This document shows positions 21,928 to 34,016 of a stretch of 64,000 bases of DNA, piece by piece. The notes below the pieces were generated by a model. That model was not told the DNA's origin. It saw only the letters and a program-made list of their open reading frames with translations, and searched no databases. The position numbers and the translations under genes are program-made. Each line of letters opens with the position of its first letter. Position 1 is the first letter of the stretch. Source of the DNA: Coniella vitis (Eukaryota > Ascomycota > Sordariomycetes > Diaporthales > Schizoparmaceae); NCBI GenBank assembly GCA_011317545.1, contig WUJK01000002.1, forward strand, positions 2,852,001 through 2,916,000, in the 5' to 3' direction.

Positions 21928-22513
21928 AGGACTCTCTTTTTAGAGTCCCTTCACCACCCCATGACTGACGGATGCGAACCTGCTCCGTCGCTTCTGGTTG
22001 CGCGCAAAGGCAGAATATATTGTGAAATGCCTGAGCACGCATTCAACGCGCATGGCTTGCCTCTGCTGAGTACATGTGGCGGCCAGTTACGATACGATAA
22101 AACGGTATCATGTACTTCAACTCACTTTAGTTGAGAGGAAATTTTGCTCTTTATGAATCTGCAACTTCAAGCAATTCCGTCTATTGTTTCCAGTCTAATG
22201 CAAGGAGCGAGTTCCTCATCGTTGTATTTTGTTTGTGCGATAAAGAGAATGAGACAAGTTTCAATCATGATATAATACCTCTTCGCGGACTCGGAAAGTC
22301 CGAGTTTCTGAAATACGGTCAAAAGAAAGCAAAGAAATTGATATACTTCGCTCTTCGTTTGAAGGCTACAAGATAGACTTTCATCACGGCTATATCGTAT
22401 GCCATCGAGAATCGCAGATTTGAGCATATCACAGTGTTACCGGCGCAGTGTCATCAAACGTGCGCTAAGAAAGAAGCCCCGGGACGCCATCTTGTACTCC
22501 CATAAAGCGGTGT
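21928..22513. other. Convergent intergenic region
   Basis: 3' flanks of LSM1 (+) and the glycosidase (-). No supportable feature. Confidence 0.5.
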
Positions 22514-24888
22514 TTACAACCCAGGTACAAAACCCTCAACTCGTACTTCCCACCCCTCTGGGAAATGGGGACCCGGTGATCCGTCCCAGCCACCAGCCAT
22601 CATCGCCGTGGCAAGCAGCAAAGAGGCGGCATCAGGAAAATAAGGCGTGGGCACACGTGTGCCCCCTTCAGCATAACCAGCATCATCAAATTGGAAATAC
22701 GGATTCAGGAGATATGCAACGGCTTGGTCCACATTACCCAGACGTAGCGAGTTCATTGCCAGGAGAGAAAAGTCCCAGCCATAGGAATCTTCAAGGTCCC
22801 AAAGCTCTGCTATCTTGTCGGCGGTATTCTGGACAATGCTGAGGTTCAAGGGCGGACCGCTCAGCGGAGGAGGGAGCCATCCATAGATACCTGCCATAGC
22901 GGGATGCTATACATCATGTTTTCGTTAGCATCGCAGCACAGAGGCAACTGATCCGGGAAAGATGACTATCTCACATCGTATGTTGTCTCATTGCTCGACC
23001 ACATGTCAGGTATACCTTGATAAATAGGATACGTGTCATCGACAATAGGAAGAGGAGACAGCTTATCGCGAACGGTAGTCCACGACGCGGGTATCGACTG
23101 GTTTTGGCGCTCTTTCCATTTCATGGCAATATCGAGGCCAAAACGCCAATATGCCAATTCAAAGGTTGGGTTAACAGTGGTATTCGGATCCGTATTCTCA
23201 GAGACCGGATACATGGGAGGACCGAGTTCGAAGAAGCCTATTGACTCATTAAACCAAGCATAAGATGCCATGAAGTCAGCAGACGCAGTAATGATCTCGT
23301 CCCATGCTCTAAGAGTCGTAGCGTTGGGAAATGATCGGTACTCGATCTCTGCAAAGTACATGGGATGAGGCTGTTGCCAGATCAGAAGCGAGTTGATCTC
23401 TCCCGGCGCGCTTCGACCTGTTGGGTCTGTCATTTTGCCAAAACGTGCGCCTTGGTAACCCTGTAGTCTTGCTCTGTTGTAGGATGATGGCAAGAATTGC
23501 TGATATATTCTTGGGACACTGCGCCATAAAAGATCAAAGTGACCCCAGCGAGCAAAATGCATCAAATGCCAAAACGTCATTTCGAGCTTCTCATTCATCA
23601 GTCTTTAACCATACAAAATCTCCAGGTTACAGTACGCTTGATAACATCTTGATTGCCCAAGGGAGGATTCTCACAGAATGCTAAGGGTTAGCAATAATAA
23701 CTTACATGAAATTTTCCATACCAACCAATGTTAACAAGGCCGGACTCTTGTGGGGAGAAATGTGAAGCTGAATTGACAGCCAGTAAATACTGAGAGAGCA
23801 CGATGCGGCGCTGTAATTCCGTCGCATTTGGCGATGTTGTCGAAGTCAAATCGATAAAGGCTCCCGAAGTCCAATAATCGTCCCACCACTGCTCTGCCTC
23901 TGCTGTTAGGGCTTCAAAGCCCACCACGTTGGATGCTTTCTCTGGCGAAAACGTTGCCGTCAGACTTAGAGTCGTAGACCCAGGAACAGTCAATAGGTAA
24001 CGATGCGTCTCAGTCTTTGGGCCGCTAACCTGCCCATATCCTTCCCATGTAGCCGTCAGATAGTAAGAGTTGTTATCAAGCACATGCTGTATGGCGAGCT
24101 TATTCTGAGAACTTTCAAGAAACGTGGAATGATTGCTTGTTGCATTCCATACGCCCACGTACGGCGCATCGAATTTGTTCATATCAGGGAATGGAAAGTC
24201 AAAAAACAAACCCAGAGCGCCGGACGACAACAACTCGGACTCAATTTTGACACCTACAGTATCAGAGTACATTGCCGCCCTTGTTTCAACTCTAACAAAG
24301 CTACCGTTGTACGAAAAGGTCGAGAGTATAGATCCAGTCCAAAGATCGAGAACTTGAGACGTGTTTGTAAGGTCTGCTTCATTGACTTGAGACCCGCGGA
24401 AGTACAGCCCTATGTTCCCAAGGTTCAGACGCTGAGGGTTCTCGATCAGCCAGTTCGAGATATCAGCCTCAGCAGGATTGGGCTGGTCATAATTGACCAG
24501 TTGTCCGTGAGTCCACCAATCCACCCCAGTAAAGTCTAGCAATATTGTCAATACAACCAACAAGTTGGATCAGCCGAGTCGTTAGAAACGTACCATCTAC
24601 CGAAGTTTGATTTGGGGTTGTTGGCAGGCTGTAATTGTGCCATCCCCAGGTCGACATAGTTGCGAAAGGATTGAATGTTTGTAAACCCGTGACATCTGCA
24701 CCGAAGGCAAAGTTTCCATTGCCCACCTGAAGCGGCGTTGTATCCGAGCTTGCACTGCGATGAATATTTAGATTCTCGAGGACCTTTTTCCTGTCAATAA
24801 TGGTCTGGGCAAGCCCATTTGCAATGAGCAATGAACCGAGCCATAGAAGACTGTGCATGCTGAATTGGTGCAGCCACGAAGGTTTCAT
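22514..24888 (-). CDS. Secreted six-hairpin glycosidase-like protein (GH65-like)
   Basis: Four exons, 24888-24594, 24535-23706, 23586-22975 and 22906-22514, give 709 aa. Introns start GTACGT, GTAAGT and GTGAGA. The second ends at an unusual AAG acceptor, chosen because it joins WYGKFH to LEMTFWHLMHFARWGH, the continuous helix of this family. A signal peptide covers about residues 1-28 (LLWLGSLLIANGLAQ). The N-terminal block TPLQVGNGNFAFGADVTGLQ, the motif WLIENPQRLNLGNIGL, and the (alpha/alpha)6-barrel segments are shared with bacterial putative glycosyl hydrolases often labelled family 65. Many NxS/T sequons agree with secretion. The C-terminal part contains EDSYGWDFSLLAMNSLRLG, then LLNPYFQFDDAGY. 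Substrate is unknown; a role in degrading environmental oligosaccharides is only inferred. Confidence 0.82.
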
Positions 24889-26101
24889 CAAGAAGACGCG
24901 AGTATTGCTATGCCAGTATTGCCCGTCTGTTGATGAGGAAGTAAGGCACAACGGTCTGCACCTCTAGTAACGAGCTGACCTCCAGACGAGCAGCTGAAAT
25001 CGTCAATGTGTCATTCTGATAATGATGCATCGCAAGCCGAACGCTATGAATATCCCCCAATAGCCTCAAATGAGCCTGCCTTACTCGCCCTGCAATGACC
25101 CGAACAGGGCCGATCTGGCAATAAAGGACTAGGACAAGGAGACATAGTCCTAGTGGCGCCAGGTTGACAGACGCTGGGCAGGTGACGTGCCGCTGGGTTT
25201 GAGGACCCCGCCTGTTCATTTGGGGCCATCTCGACGCTGTCAGTTGAGCCGACATACTCAGAAATGCGGAGAAGCATGGGCCTCAAGATGCCAGTTGCTG
25301 CTAGGGACCCTTGAGAGTGCCCGCATACATAGTTAAGATCAGAAGATGATTGGTTTTCACTAGCATAAGAATTCAAGTGATTGTGTTGATTGGACACACG
25401 AATCTCTGATATGCACAAGCCACAAGAGGATCATGGTTGTTAGAAGCCCGGATCAGTTGTGGAAGTGAAGGGCGACAGCTTGCTGGCTATATACAAAGTA
25501 TCTCATCCGATACATGTGGTTCTGTTAAAGCACCTTGGATGTGCTTGGATACCAAGGATACATAGTACATAGTAGGCATGCCGATAGACTAACAAGGATG
25601 AGCTAGTTGCTGAGCAGCAAGGTGCAGAGCGCTATGACCACATCTTAATTGAAATGTAGCGGCCTCATCCGCATTGACGGCAGGAACAGGGGGTCGCGCC
25701 AGCAACCACGTCAGAGGGGCATGTTTACGGTATCTGAGACTTGCCTGCGATAACCCGATCAAGCAATCATAACCGTTGACTGCTTGGTGTATTCTTCATC
25801 ACTGGAGCAACCCCCTCGCCATTTATCAGTCCTTTTCTGACCCAAGTCTGGCCACAAACGACAGACACCCCAGACTCCTCGTCATCCCACCTGTCGGCCC
25901 GTGTAGCAGTGTGCTCCCATTCTGCAGCCTGCTTCCCAAACCCTCTGCGGTATGACCACCCTCACTCAAACGCATATTCCAGAAACATCACGAAGGCTAA
26001 GCACTCTCACATTGCACTTCTGACATATACTTTGGTGCTTCTAGTAGGGATTAGATCGAGGCCAACCAGCCATCAGTAACACACCCCGCAAGTCGTCCGC
26101 G
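24889..26101. other. Divergent intergenic region between the glycosidase and MOB1
   Basis: About 1.2 kb. One tandem pair of the recurring motif occurs at 25560 (ACATAGTACATAGTAGG). The last 300 bp before MOB1 are C/T-rich. No gene is supported. Confidence 0.5.
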
Positions 26102-27053
26102 ATGACCTCCTTTATCACGACCGTGTACGTTCCCTATCAGCTTCCTTTCGCATGCCATGCTTCACGACCTACAAGGACGAGAGCATCTATTCCACTTCTT
26201 TACGGGTCGGGCCACTTCAGGGTCTGAGGTGCAATGGAAGATCAAGGGCACTTATTACAAAGGACCTTATACTAATAATTCACAACAGTAGCGGCAATCG
26301 TCGAAACCAGTTTCGCCCGCGGCCCGGAGGTAAACAAGGAACAACAAGCTACCAATTGCGGCAATATGCTGAAGCAACATTGGGCGGCGGAAGCCTTCGC
26401 AAGATTGTCAAATTGCCCGAAGGCGAGGACGAAAACGAATGGTTCGCTGTCAACAGTAAGCGCAATATCCAGTCGAGACAATCCTCAGTCAAGTAGCACC
26501 AACTTATATGAAGTGTACTAGTGGTCGACTTCTACAATCAGATCAACCTTCTCTACGGAGCAATAACCGAGTTCTGTTCTCCACAGTCATGCCCAGAGAT
26601 GAAGGCCACTGATGAGTATGTGTGACCAATCTTTCCGCGCAGCACTAGGGCCACACATGGCTGACTTGCATTCCCAGATTTGAGTATCTTTGGCAGGACA
26701 ATGAAAATTACAAGCGCCCGACCAAAATGGCCGCCCCAGCTTACATTGAGCAACTCATGACTTGGGTTCAGGGCAACATCGACAACGAAGCCATCATGCC
26801 CAGCCGGATCGGTGTGCCATTTCCCAAAACGTTCCCGTCTCTTGTTCGTCAGATCTTCAAGCGCATGTATCGTGTCTATGCCCATATCTACTGCCACCAC
26901 TATCCTGTCATCCGTGAGCTTGGCTTGGAGCCCCATCTCAACACAAGCTTCAAACAATATGTGCTGTTCATTGATGAACACAATCTCGCAACCGGGAAGG
27001 ACTTTTGGGGTCCTCTTGGTGATTTGGTGGATAGTATGCTGCGGTCCGACTGA
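26102..27053 (+). CDS. mob1: MOB1 kinase activator (mitotic exit/septation network)
   Basis: Coactivator of NDR/LATS-type kinases in the septation initiation network. The first coding exon is only 23 nt (26102-26124, MTSFITT plus GT). A 164-167 nt intron with GTACGT donor follows, then exons 26289-26455, 26522-26615 and 26678-27053, giving 219 aa. The acceptor at 26288 or 26291 (CAGTAG) is ambiguous and changes one residue (219 or 218 aa). Joins restore FAVNMVDFYNQINLLYG and KATDEFEYLWQD. The Mob1/phocein fold is complete: LPEGEDENEW, ITEFCSPQSCPEM with the zinc-binding cysteines, and RMYRVYAHIYCHHYPVI with the zinc-binding histidines, then FKQYVLFIDEHNL. Length matches the family. Confidence 0.95.
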
Positions 27054-27512
27054 AACCCAGGACTGCAGTGCTGCTAAGGACGAGGCTCCGTTACTTTTCC
27101 TTTCTTGCTGTATCGGCGTTGGGGCATCATTCGGTATCGTGTAGCGTACTTACCGTGTTCAAGATAGCTATTGGCTAGCTGGGACTATCTAAAAGGACTG
27201 GGATTGGGTTTTATTGATACTGGAGTGAATGTAATGAGGCGTTTGTGCTGGTGGGCTTGGGGCCTATGAACATCAGAACTTCATTTGAAATACGATGTGT
27301 TCTCGTTCGCAAATTTGCAATGCCGTTCATCACGCACAGAAGACGAGAGAGGGAAAGCCAAAATCCGACGGCTCAATGTACTTCTCTAATTTGTTCTAGA
27401 CGCAAATGGTGCTAATGGTATTTCTCTCCTGCACTTGCTGAAAGTTGTGCTGGGGCATTGATCCACTCGAAAGTATCGTTCCATAATTGTCTTCCTTACA
27501 AATAGGAAGTAT
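27054..27512. other. Convergent intergenic region
   Basis: 3' flanks of MOB1 and ATP5; nothing further is supported. Confidence 0.5.
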
Positions 27513-28550
27513 TTACAAAGTGTCAGTCAGGAGCTTATTCATCTTGGAGATCTTGGAGGACACAGAGAGATCAATGGTCCGGTCACCAATCTCGACGACG
27601 AGGCCTCCAAGAATATCAGGGTTGACCTGCAATGAGTCAGTATCATTTGACCACCACCAGCAACACCAATACAGGTGGGCAAAGGTCGGGGCGACTCTTC
27701 CTACCTCGTTCTTGACCTTGAGCTTCTTGCCCTGGCCGACGTATGAGGACTTAGACACAGCAGACTCCAGTCTGTTCAATGTCTTGTTGTCCAGAGGCTA
27801 GATAGGCGCAAAAGAGAAATTTGAAAAACGTTAGCTCACACTATTTAATGCCCAGCTGAATCTTACTTCTCCGTCCATATGATCCCCGCGTATTTAATGA
27901 ATGACAAGGGCAAATGCATACCGTAGCGCTTGTAACCGTCATCTCAACCTCTCCACGGGCAGCGCTCATCAGCTCACTGAACTTGGTGCAGACACCTCCC
28001 AGCAGCGACAGACGGTTGTTCTCGGCCAGCGTCTGCAGGAAGTTCTTGATGGTCTCGCCGCTGACACCGGCGCTCTTCTCGAGCTCGGCAACAATAGCAG
28101 ACTTGTCGGCAGCGCTCAGCGTAGGTGTGCCCAGGATAGTCGTCAGCTTAGGGTCCTTAGTGACAAGGTCGCCGAGCTTGTTCAGGGCGGTAGCAGTCGG
28201 GTCCAGGGAAGAGGACTTGACGGCGGCCGTGTACTGTTACAAAATAACTCAATTGTCGTTAGTCTGGCTCTTGACTGTTTCTCTCAGGATGCTTTGCGCA
28301 ATCAATTCCCATGTCCAGAATCCTCCGAACCTCTTTGTTCCCCAAAGATCGTAGATGGTCTCTGTTCGGATAAAGTCGGCGCGTGACGTACCAGGGCAGT
28401 GGCATAGGTGCCATCGAGGCCGAACAGGGCGACAGGAGGCTTGACAGTGTCGTTGGCGGCGGGCGCTGCGTAGAAGCGGACCTGTGATGCAATTGCCCTC
28501 GTAGGGGCTGCAGCCCGAGCGGAGCGGAGCAGTGCTTGTCTCGACAACAT
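27513..28550 (-). CDS. atp5: Mitochondrial ATP synthase subunit 5 (OSCP)
   Basis: Oligomycin-sensitivity-conferring protein, the peripheral-stalk cap on F1. Exons 28550-28392, 28233-27922, 27797-27705 and 27626-27513 give 225 aa. All junctions are phase 0 (CTG|GTACGT, ACG|GTATGC, GAG|GTAGGA donors) and restore DGTYATALYTAAVKSS, VTSATPLDNKTLNRL and KVKNEVNPDILGGLVVEIG. The N-terminus (MLSRQALLRSARAAAPTRAI) is an Arg-rich mitochondrial presequence. The OSCP/delta signature is the C-terminal NPDILGGLVVEIGDRTIDLS followed by KISKMNKLLTDTL. The 124-nt third intron is longer than its neighbours and contains GTAAGATTC-like alternatives that are not needed. Confidence 0.95.
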
Positions 28551-29447
28551 GTTGGCTGCGGAAGCGATTGTGAGTTGAGGGTCGTCAAGATTTCAATCGA
28601 CGAACTTGGTCCGGGTGTCAGAGTTGCTAGCATGCTTGCTCGGCAAATTGGGTTACGCCTGAGGCAACTTTAGCTTTGGATTACATAATACTCTAATCTC
28701 ACACCTATAACTGCACTCCCCGTGTTTTTGTGCACTGAGATCGTTCAAATTATACCAGGAAAGTGACAAGCAATAGGCGGACGACATGACTCTCAAGGTG
28801 AAGGAGACGATCCTACTCGTTGTGGCGCACACCCGCGGAAAGCATACCATAAGAGCCACGACACATTTACAATACGCTTTCGATACTTTACTAGATGTAA
28901 AAAACGAGTTTGTGAGAATGTTGGGCAAAAAGAGTAAATTTAGATATCGTCTACTTGATCGATGCCCTCGCAAGAGATAGTGGGCGAATAAGCTCCATAA
29001 GGCTACCATCAGTTTTTAATAACACAAAAAACGTTGGTACAATCCCCTTTGCATCTGGTTCAATTGTGGTGTCTGTTTCAGAATCCCCAGTCGCCCCTCA
29101 TTACCTCACGCGTATACAATGTATCATCCCAAACTGTGTGTTCTGCGACGTTGAGAAAACTTGTCAACAGGTTGTAGGACACGTGCGGGCTGCTCCTCGG
29201 CCCATCTGACAGTATATTCCACCTCTTGACGACAATCTTGGTTGGAAATAATCATGAGTTGTCCAAAGCACCCGGATGAGCAGTAGCCTGCCGAATGTAG
29301 GATGTTGGTTGATTTGTAAAGTAATTGCTGAAGATGTGTGTGTAAAACAATTGCCAGATACTGCGAATCCAGCTCAAAGAATCGGCTGAAGAAATTGGTT
29401 CGTCTGGATGAAACAAAAAAGAAGAAAGGGACGTAAGACAAGAGAGA
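28551..29447. other. Intergenic region upstream of ATP5 and downstream of the PUF gene
   Basis: About 0.9 kb holding the ATP5 promoter and PUF 3' flank (both genes on the - strand). Short ORFs only; no repeats or RNA genes seen. Confidence 0.5.
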
Positions 29448-32014
29448 CTATGTAATTCGTCGCTGCGGCTGTGCGGTGTTCATAAGGTGGTCGACTGTAG
29501 CCGCATAAAATGAGCCCCCGCATGATCCAAAGCAGAATTCGTCCAGTCAACGATACGTACCGCTGTAGCGTGGCGCAGGAGGCATGCGATTGCCCATCGT
29601 TGGTCCAACACCGGGACCAGGGCGGGTGGTGACAGCCGGGTTGGTGCAAAGCATGCCGACGCGGGAACCGAACTTGGAACCGCGCAGGGAAACCATGTGC
29701 TTGCGAATATGAGCGGCAACGACATCACGATGCTGAGGGCTAGCGTGAGTGAGAATGTACTGGATGAGATAGTTGCCGTACTGGTCGCTCGCAATGTCAA
29801 TTAGGGGGATTCGGGGTCTGTCAACTCTTCCTTCGCAGACCCGATCGAGATAGCGGCCGAGGAATTCCGTCGAGCCAATCTTGAGACACTTTTCGACAAC
29901 CTTGGAAGCGAACTGGTCCATTGAGTACTCAGCAGCGTATCGAATGACGTGGTCAATCGCTCGACTGCGATCGCCCGGAGCGCCATGCTCGCAGATATGC
30001 TGAATGCACCAGTTACCGAACTGCCCGTGGGCTACAATATCGATATTGGCCAGGACTTCCTCGATGCAAGGACGCTGTACAGAATACGTTAACACGTTAA
30101 TGATACAAGTGAAAGTGTGTCTTTTCTATGTACTGACCTTGTCCTCTTCCAGGCAGTTTTCAAAGATATTTTGGACTACCAAACTGCCAGTTTCTCCAAG
30201 AGCAACCTCATGCCACATGCCACGCAAGGCGTCATTGACAAACTTCATAATCTGTGGAGGCGTTTCAGTCCACCTCAACTCAAAAAGTTTCTGCCAAACG
30301 TGGCAGGCATATCGGTGAATGACCGTTTCAGGAATGCGACGAAGAAGCTCGTGAACCATGATGGCCTTGTAGTCTTCGGGAACAGAATCGAACGCCTTCT
30401 GTACCACGTGGCAACCAAAAGGATCCATAGAGAGGTTCAAGGTGTTTCCACGAATAGCTTCGGCAATCTTGATGACCTGTTCAGGGGTACCGTGTTCAAA
30501 ACAGCGTTGAACGAGAAAGTTGCCGAAGCGATTGACCATCAGAGGGTAAGCCTGGGCAACAATGGCCTCAACAATCTCGTACTTCTGCTCCGGCGTACCA
30601 ACCTTGAGCTTTTGCTGGAGAAATATCGAAGCTTGCTGGTCATTGTTGCAGACGATTTTGTCGACAATGTACTTCCAATTGCAGTTGACATTGCGGTCAA
30701 GCAGGCGACGATAGTTCAGAGGCTCCGTTGTCGGAAGGTATGTCTGGCCCTCAGTGGCAACAGTCTTGAAGAAAACAAGATGTATCAGAACATGTAATGT
30801 GGTGACGCCAATATTTGTAGGGAGGGAATCAAGACTCACATCGGGTTTCCATGAAGATCCTACAGCACACGTGAATTCCGTCGCATGTGGTGATAGGGGG
30901 CTTCCCACGGGCTGCTGTGCGTACTGCGGAAACATGTTCATGCCGCCACCAGGCATATTTCCCGGGCCAGTAGCATAGCTGGCCATTTGATCATACGGGG
31001 GTTGACCCAAATTGTAGTTGCCATAGTTGTTGCTGCCGTATGACTGATTTCCAAACCGGTTGTCGTATCGGTTGCCGCGTCGGCCACTTCCGGATCGCAT
31101 GAGCTCGGATTCTTCACTGTACCGATCACCACGGTAGCTTTCCATTGAAGAAGTGGAGTAGCCAGGCAATGCGTCCATGAAACCTTGGTTGCGTTGTTGA
31201 GGCCAATTGGACATTGGGCCGCCCTCTTGCATCGGCATGGGAAGAGGCACCACGGAGTTCTGATAATTGAACTTATTGTTGTTGTTGCTCCAAGCGTCTC
31301 GAGATCGGTTGAAGCCCGTGGCCGACAGAGCGTCACTAATATCAGAGCGGCAGTCATCGGATACCGGAGCCTGCCAATTGTCCCGGAGCATCTGGGGTTT
31401 CGAAAAGCCGGACATGGGAGGATTGCCCGAAGGCTTAGTTCCAATGGGCTCAACAAGGGGGACTCCGCCGGCAAAATCAGAGTCCGAGGATATGTTTGGA
31501 GTAGCGCGGCCACTGGCTTGATTGACCTGACGCGTCTGGGCCAGCTCCTGCTCGACACGAGAGATGTGATTCTGGGCCTTTGCCAACTCCAACTTCAAGC
31601 GAAGGAGCTCATCCGATGCAGCCCGATCGTTGGGAGATGCGCTAGCAGGTCGGTTGGTTGGAGCAGTACCGGTAAATGAATCAACGGCCGGAGTAATAGG
31701 CAGCGAACTGCAGGTAGAAGGCAGAGCAGACGCACCACTCTCGAGAGTGCTAATCGGATTGGTGACTTGATCGTGATTCTCGCACAGCCTTGCAATGAGT
31801 TTGTCCATTGGGTAGGAATCGAGAGTTTCGGGATTGACTTGATTGACCTGTTGGGCTATTAGTCTCAGATCATGTTGTGTTGTAATTGTTCGAAGCTACT
31901 TACTTTGGCCGTGCTCTGATTGATGAACTTGGAGGTAGTCAGCGGAGTGACGGTCTTTCGAACCACACTGACCGTGGAGGAGTCCTGAAGAGGAGCGTTC
32001 TCGTCCTGAGGCAT
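29448..32014 (-). CDS. Pumilio-family (PUF) RNA-binding protein
   Basis: Post-transcriptional regulator binding UGUA-type 3' UTR elements. Exons 32014-31904, 31847-30840, 30764-30138, 30074-29561 and 29494-29448 give 768 aa. Donors are GTAAGT, GTGAGT, GTCAGT and GTACGT. The last exon is short (47 nt) and ends VDHLMNTAQPQRRIT. Residues about 115-145 form a coiled coil (DELLRLKLELAKAQNH). The middle is Asn/Gly/Gln-rich low complexity. The PUM homology domain runs from about 385 to 710, with repeat cores NRFGNFLVQ, DPFGCHVVQ, HRYACHVWQ, GETGSLVVQ, GQFGNWCIQ, DQFASKVVE and DQYGNYLIQ, plus a weaker first repeat near NCNWKYIVDK. The second intron is 75 nt, in frame and stop-free. Which fungal PUF subgroup it belongs to is not settled, so no symbol is given. 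Confidence 0.92.
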
Positions 32015-33043
32015 GATCGACGCCCAGGTGGATGCGAGGGTCCGGCGAAAGCGCTTGCGAGACTATGTTGTTCCAGATGCCCTTCCGACGAGGCAGTCCG
32101 CGAATAGAGGGGTTCTGTGGTATGTTGAGGATGGCCGAGACAACGTCGACCTTGAGAGACGATTCGGGTGTCTGATGGAAGGGAAGTAAAAGAAAAGGAA
32201 AGGAAAAGAGCGGGGTTGTAGAGCAGATGAAGTCGGAGGGCGAGAAAGAGGGGATACAAGAAGGAAGAGAAAGAGTTGCTGGCTGCGAAAGTCGAGCAGC
32301 CTTGTTTTTTGCGAGTTGCAGCAGGCAGATGCATGCGGGAAGGTGCCAATAGTCGAGAAAACAATTGCTTCCTCCCAGACGCAACAGGGAGCAGAGGACT
32401 CGATAAAGGCGCAGGCTTTGCCTGGACCCAATCAAACAAAGAAAGAGCTTTCCATATTTGGAGGCACTGGCACTCCGGTTTGAGTGGCTATGGTTCCTTC
32501 CGCATGAGGGTGCCGGGCAGTGCTTGTGCTGCTTAGGGTCCATGTTAGAGGAATTTCCAGGTTGCAACTTACACCTAGGGGTTTGTGATGGGGGAGGGAA
32601 AGTGTCGACGGCCCATTTCAACTTTGCATGTCGACCAAGTGAAGTTGACAGTCGGAGTGACCGTCCTAATAATCTGATTCAGCATTTTAGAATTTCATTT
32701 ATTATTTACAAATAAAGGACACCCACCAACGAATTGCTTCGCATATGGAAGGAGAGGAACACTTGCCCCTTGCATGAAGTAATAATCTAGTGTATGTAAC
32801 ACCGAAATATGAACATAAATCAAATATTCACAAGAGGTTGAAGCAATCCGAAACCATATAGCAGAGGTTTTGGCTTGGACCTGGTTTAGCCCCATGCAGA
32901 CTTAGTCCTCGAAGCGACCTCAGCTACATATCGGCGACAATGGAAGCAGCACATATATATTAGCACAACGAGGACACTTGAATGTTTTGATTGTTCCCAT
33001 AATGCAAGGGTATTGCTCAATTTGGGGCAGTCTTCTAGTACGT
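32015..33043. other. Intergenic region between the PUF promoter and mS33 3' end
   Basis: About 1.0 kb. On the - strand it is C/T-rich from 32400 to 32020, which reads as a long pyrimidine-rich 5' leader and promoter of the PUF gene. Long leaders are common for fungal RNA regulators. No independent gene is supported. Confidence 0.5.
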
Positions 33044-33535
33044 TTATCTTCTCTTCTTGTTGTTATCTGTACACATTGTCGTCAGTCTCGAGAATGGCCC
33101 TTCTGGAGATCCGGGTCTGGTCGACTTACCTGGAGGACCCTTCTTCTTCTTCGGTGCGCCTTTTCCGCGTGCCTTTAAGCTATGGGACCGTTAGTGAAGA
33201 GCCCTTGTCCTTTAACCAGGACCCAACTTACAATCCGATCTGCTCCAAGCGATCCTCCTCGTCTTCAAGTATAAATTCCAGTTCAGGCCCGTACAGATCA
33301 GCGATCTCTCTCATCGAATACATTTTGCGCGGGTAGTAGGCCGCCAGTGCTGGTCCGCGTAGTCTCTGGCGTAGGATCTTATTGCCGGTGCGGACGCCTT
33401 CTGGGTTGAAGGTTGTGGCAAAAATTCGGCATCGTGCCTGTGGAAAGAAGTCAGGTTAGGTCAAGCATCCGCAACAAGCATGGAGTGATCACCCACCTGG
33501 AAGAGCTCCAGGAGCCTTTGTCGCGGGACAGACAT
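33044..33535 (-). CDS. rsm27: Mitochondrial small ribosomal subunit protein mS33 (Rsm27)
   Basis: Small protein of the 37S mitoribosomal subunit. Four exons, 33535-33497, 33437-33232, 33179-33130 and 33066-33044, give 105 aa. Donors are GTGGGT, GTAAGT and GTAAGT, and acceptors ACAG, ATAG and ACAG. The joined protein reads MSVPRQRLLELFQ, then ARCRIFATTFNPEGVRTGNK, LRQRLRGPALAAYYPRKM, and a basic tail KARGKGAPKKKGPP before the stop. The FNPEG.RTGNK..LRQRL.GP..A.YYPRK pattern is the mS33 signature. The protein exists only if all three introns are removed; no exon alone would pass a length filter. It is divergent from the RNase III gene, 481 bp apart. Confidence 0.93.
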
Positions 33536-34016
33536 TATGACATTGCTAGAGAGCTAAGTCACGATAGGTCTGAAGCAGCTGTAGCAAACACTTGGGTCGT
33601 CGAAGTTGGCGGCAAGACGTCAAAGAGAAGTTTCTGATTGGCTCACAATTTTTAAGTGGATTCTTGGAACCGACACCTGGGCCGGCTGGCTGGGTTACAT
33701 AGTACCGCCCGCAGCCTTGCAGGTCTTACTCAGCTACCCTAGCCTGGTACGCCTCCTTCCTGTAAAATACATGCCAATTATTGTCCACTAAAGCTTTGAT
33801 GAAGCGCACAGGATTACAGAGTTCTCTTCAGAGCCGTCCCACCTCCTTGCATGTTAGCCTTCATCCACGAACAGCGCCCTCAATCTCTTGAATGGGCTTT
33901 CCCCCACGGTCCTAACACATGAAACCTTGAAACGAACAAGGATTTCTCGGTAACAATTCAAGTCTTCTTCACGCCAAATACCACCTATCGGGGAGGCGGC
34001 TTTCTAACGTGGCATT
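33536..34016. other. Bidirectional promoter region between mS33 and the RNase III gene
   Basis: 481 bp between divergent starts, containing one ACATAGTAC motif at 33697. No gene is supported. Confidence 0.5.

Noticed and set aside
24003..24539. 178-codon + strand open frame
   Set aside because: Antisense to the secreted glycosidase exon 2; no motif.
30117..30797. 226-codon + strand open frame
   Set aside because: Exactly antisense to the Pumilio-domain exon and without protein-like features; a shadow frame.
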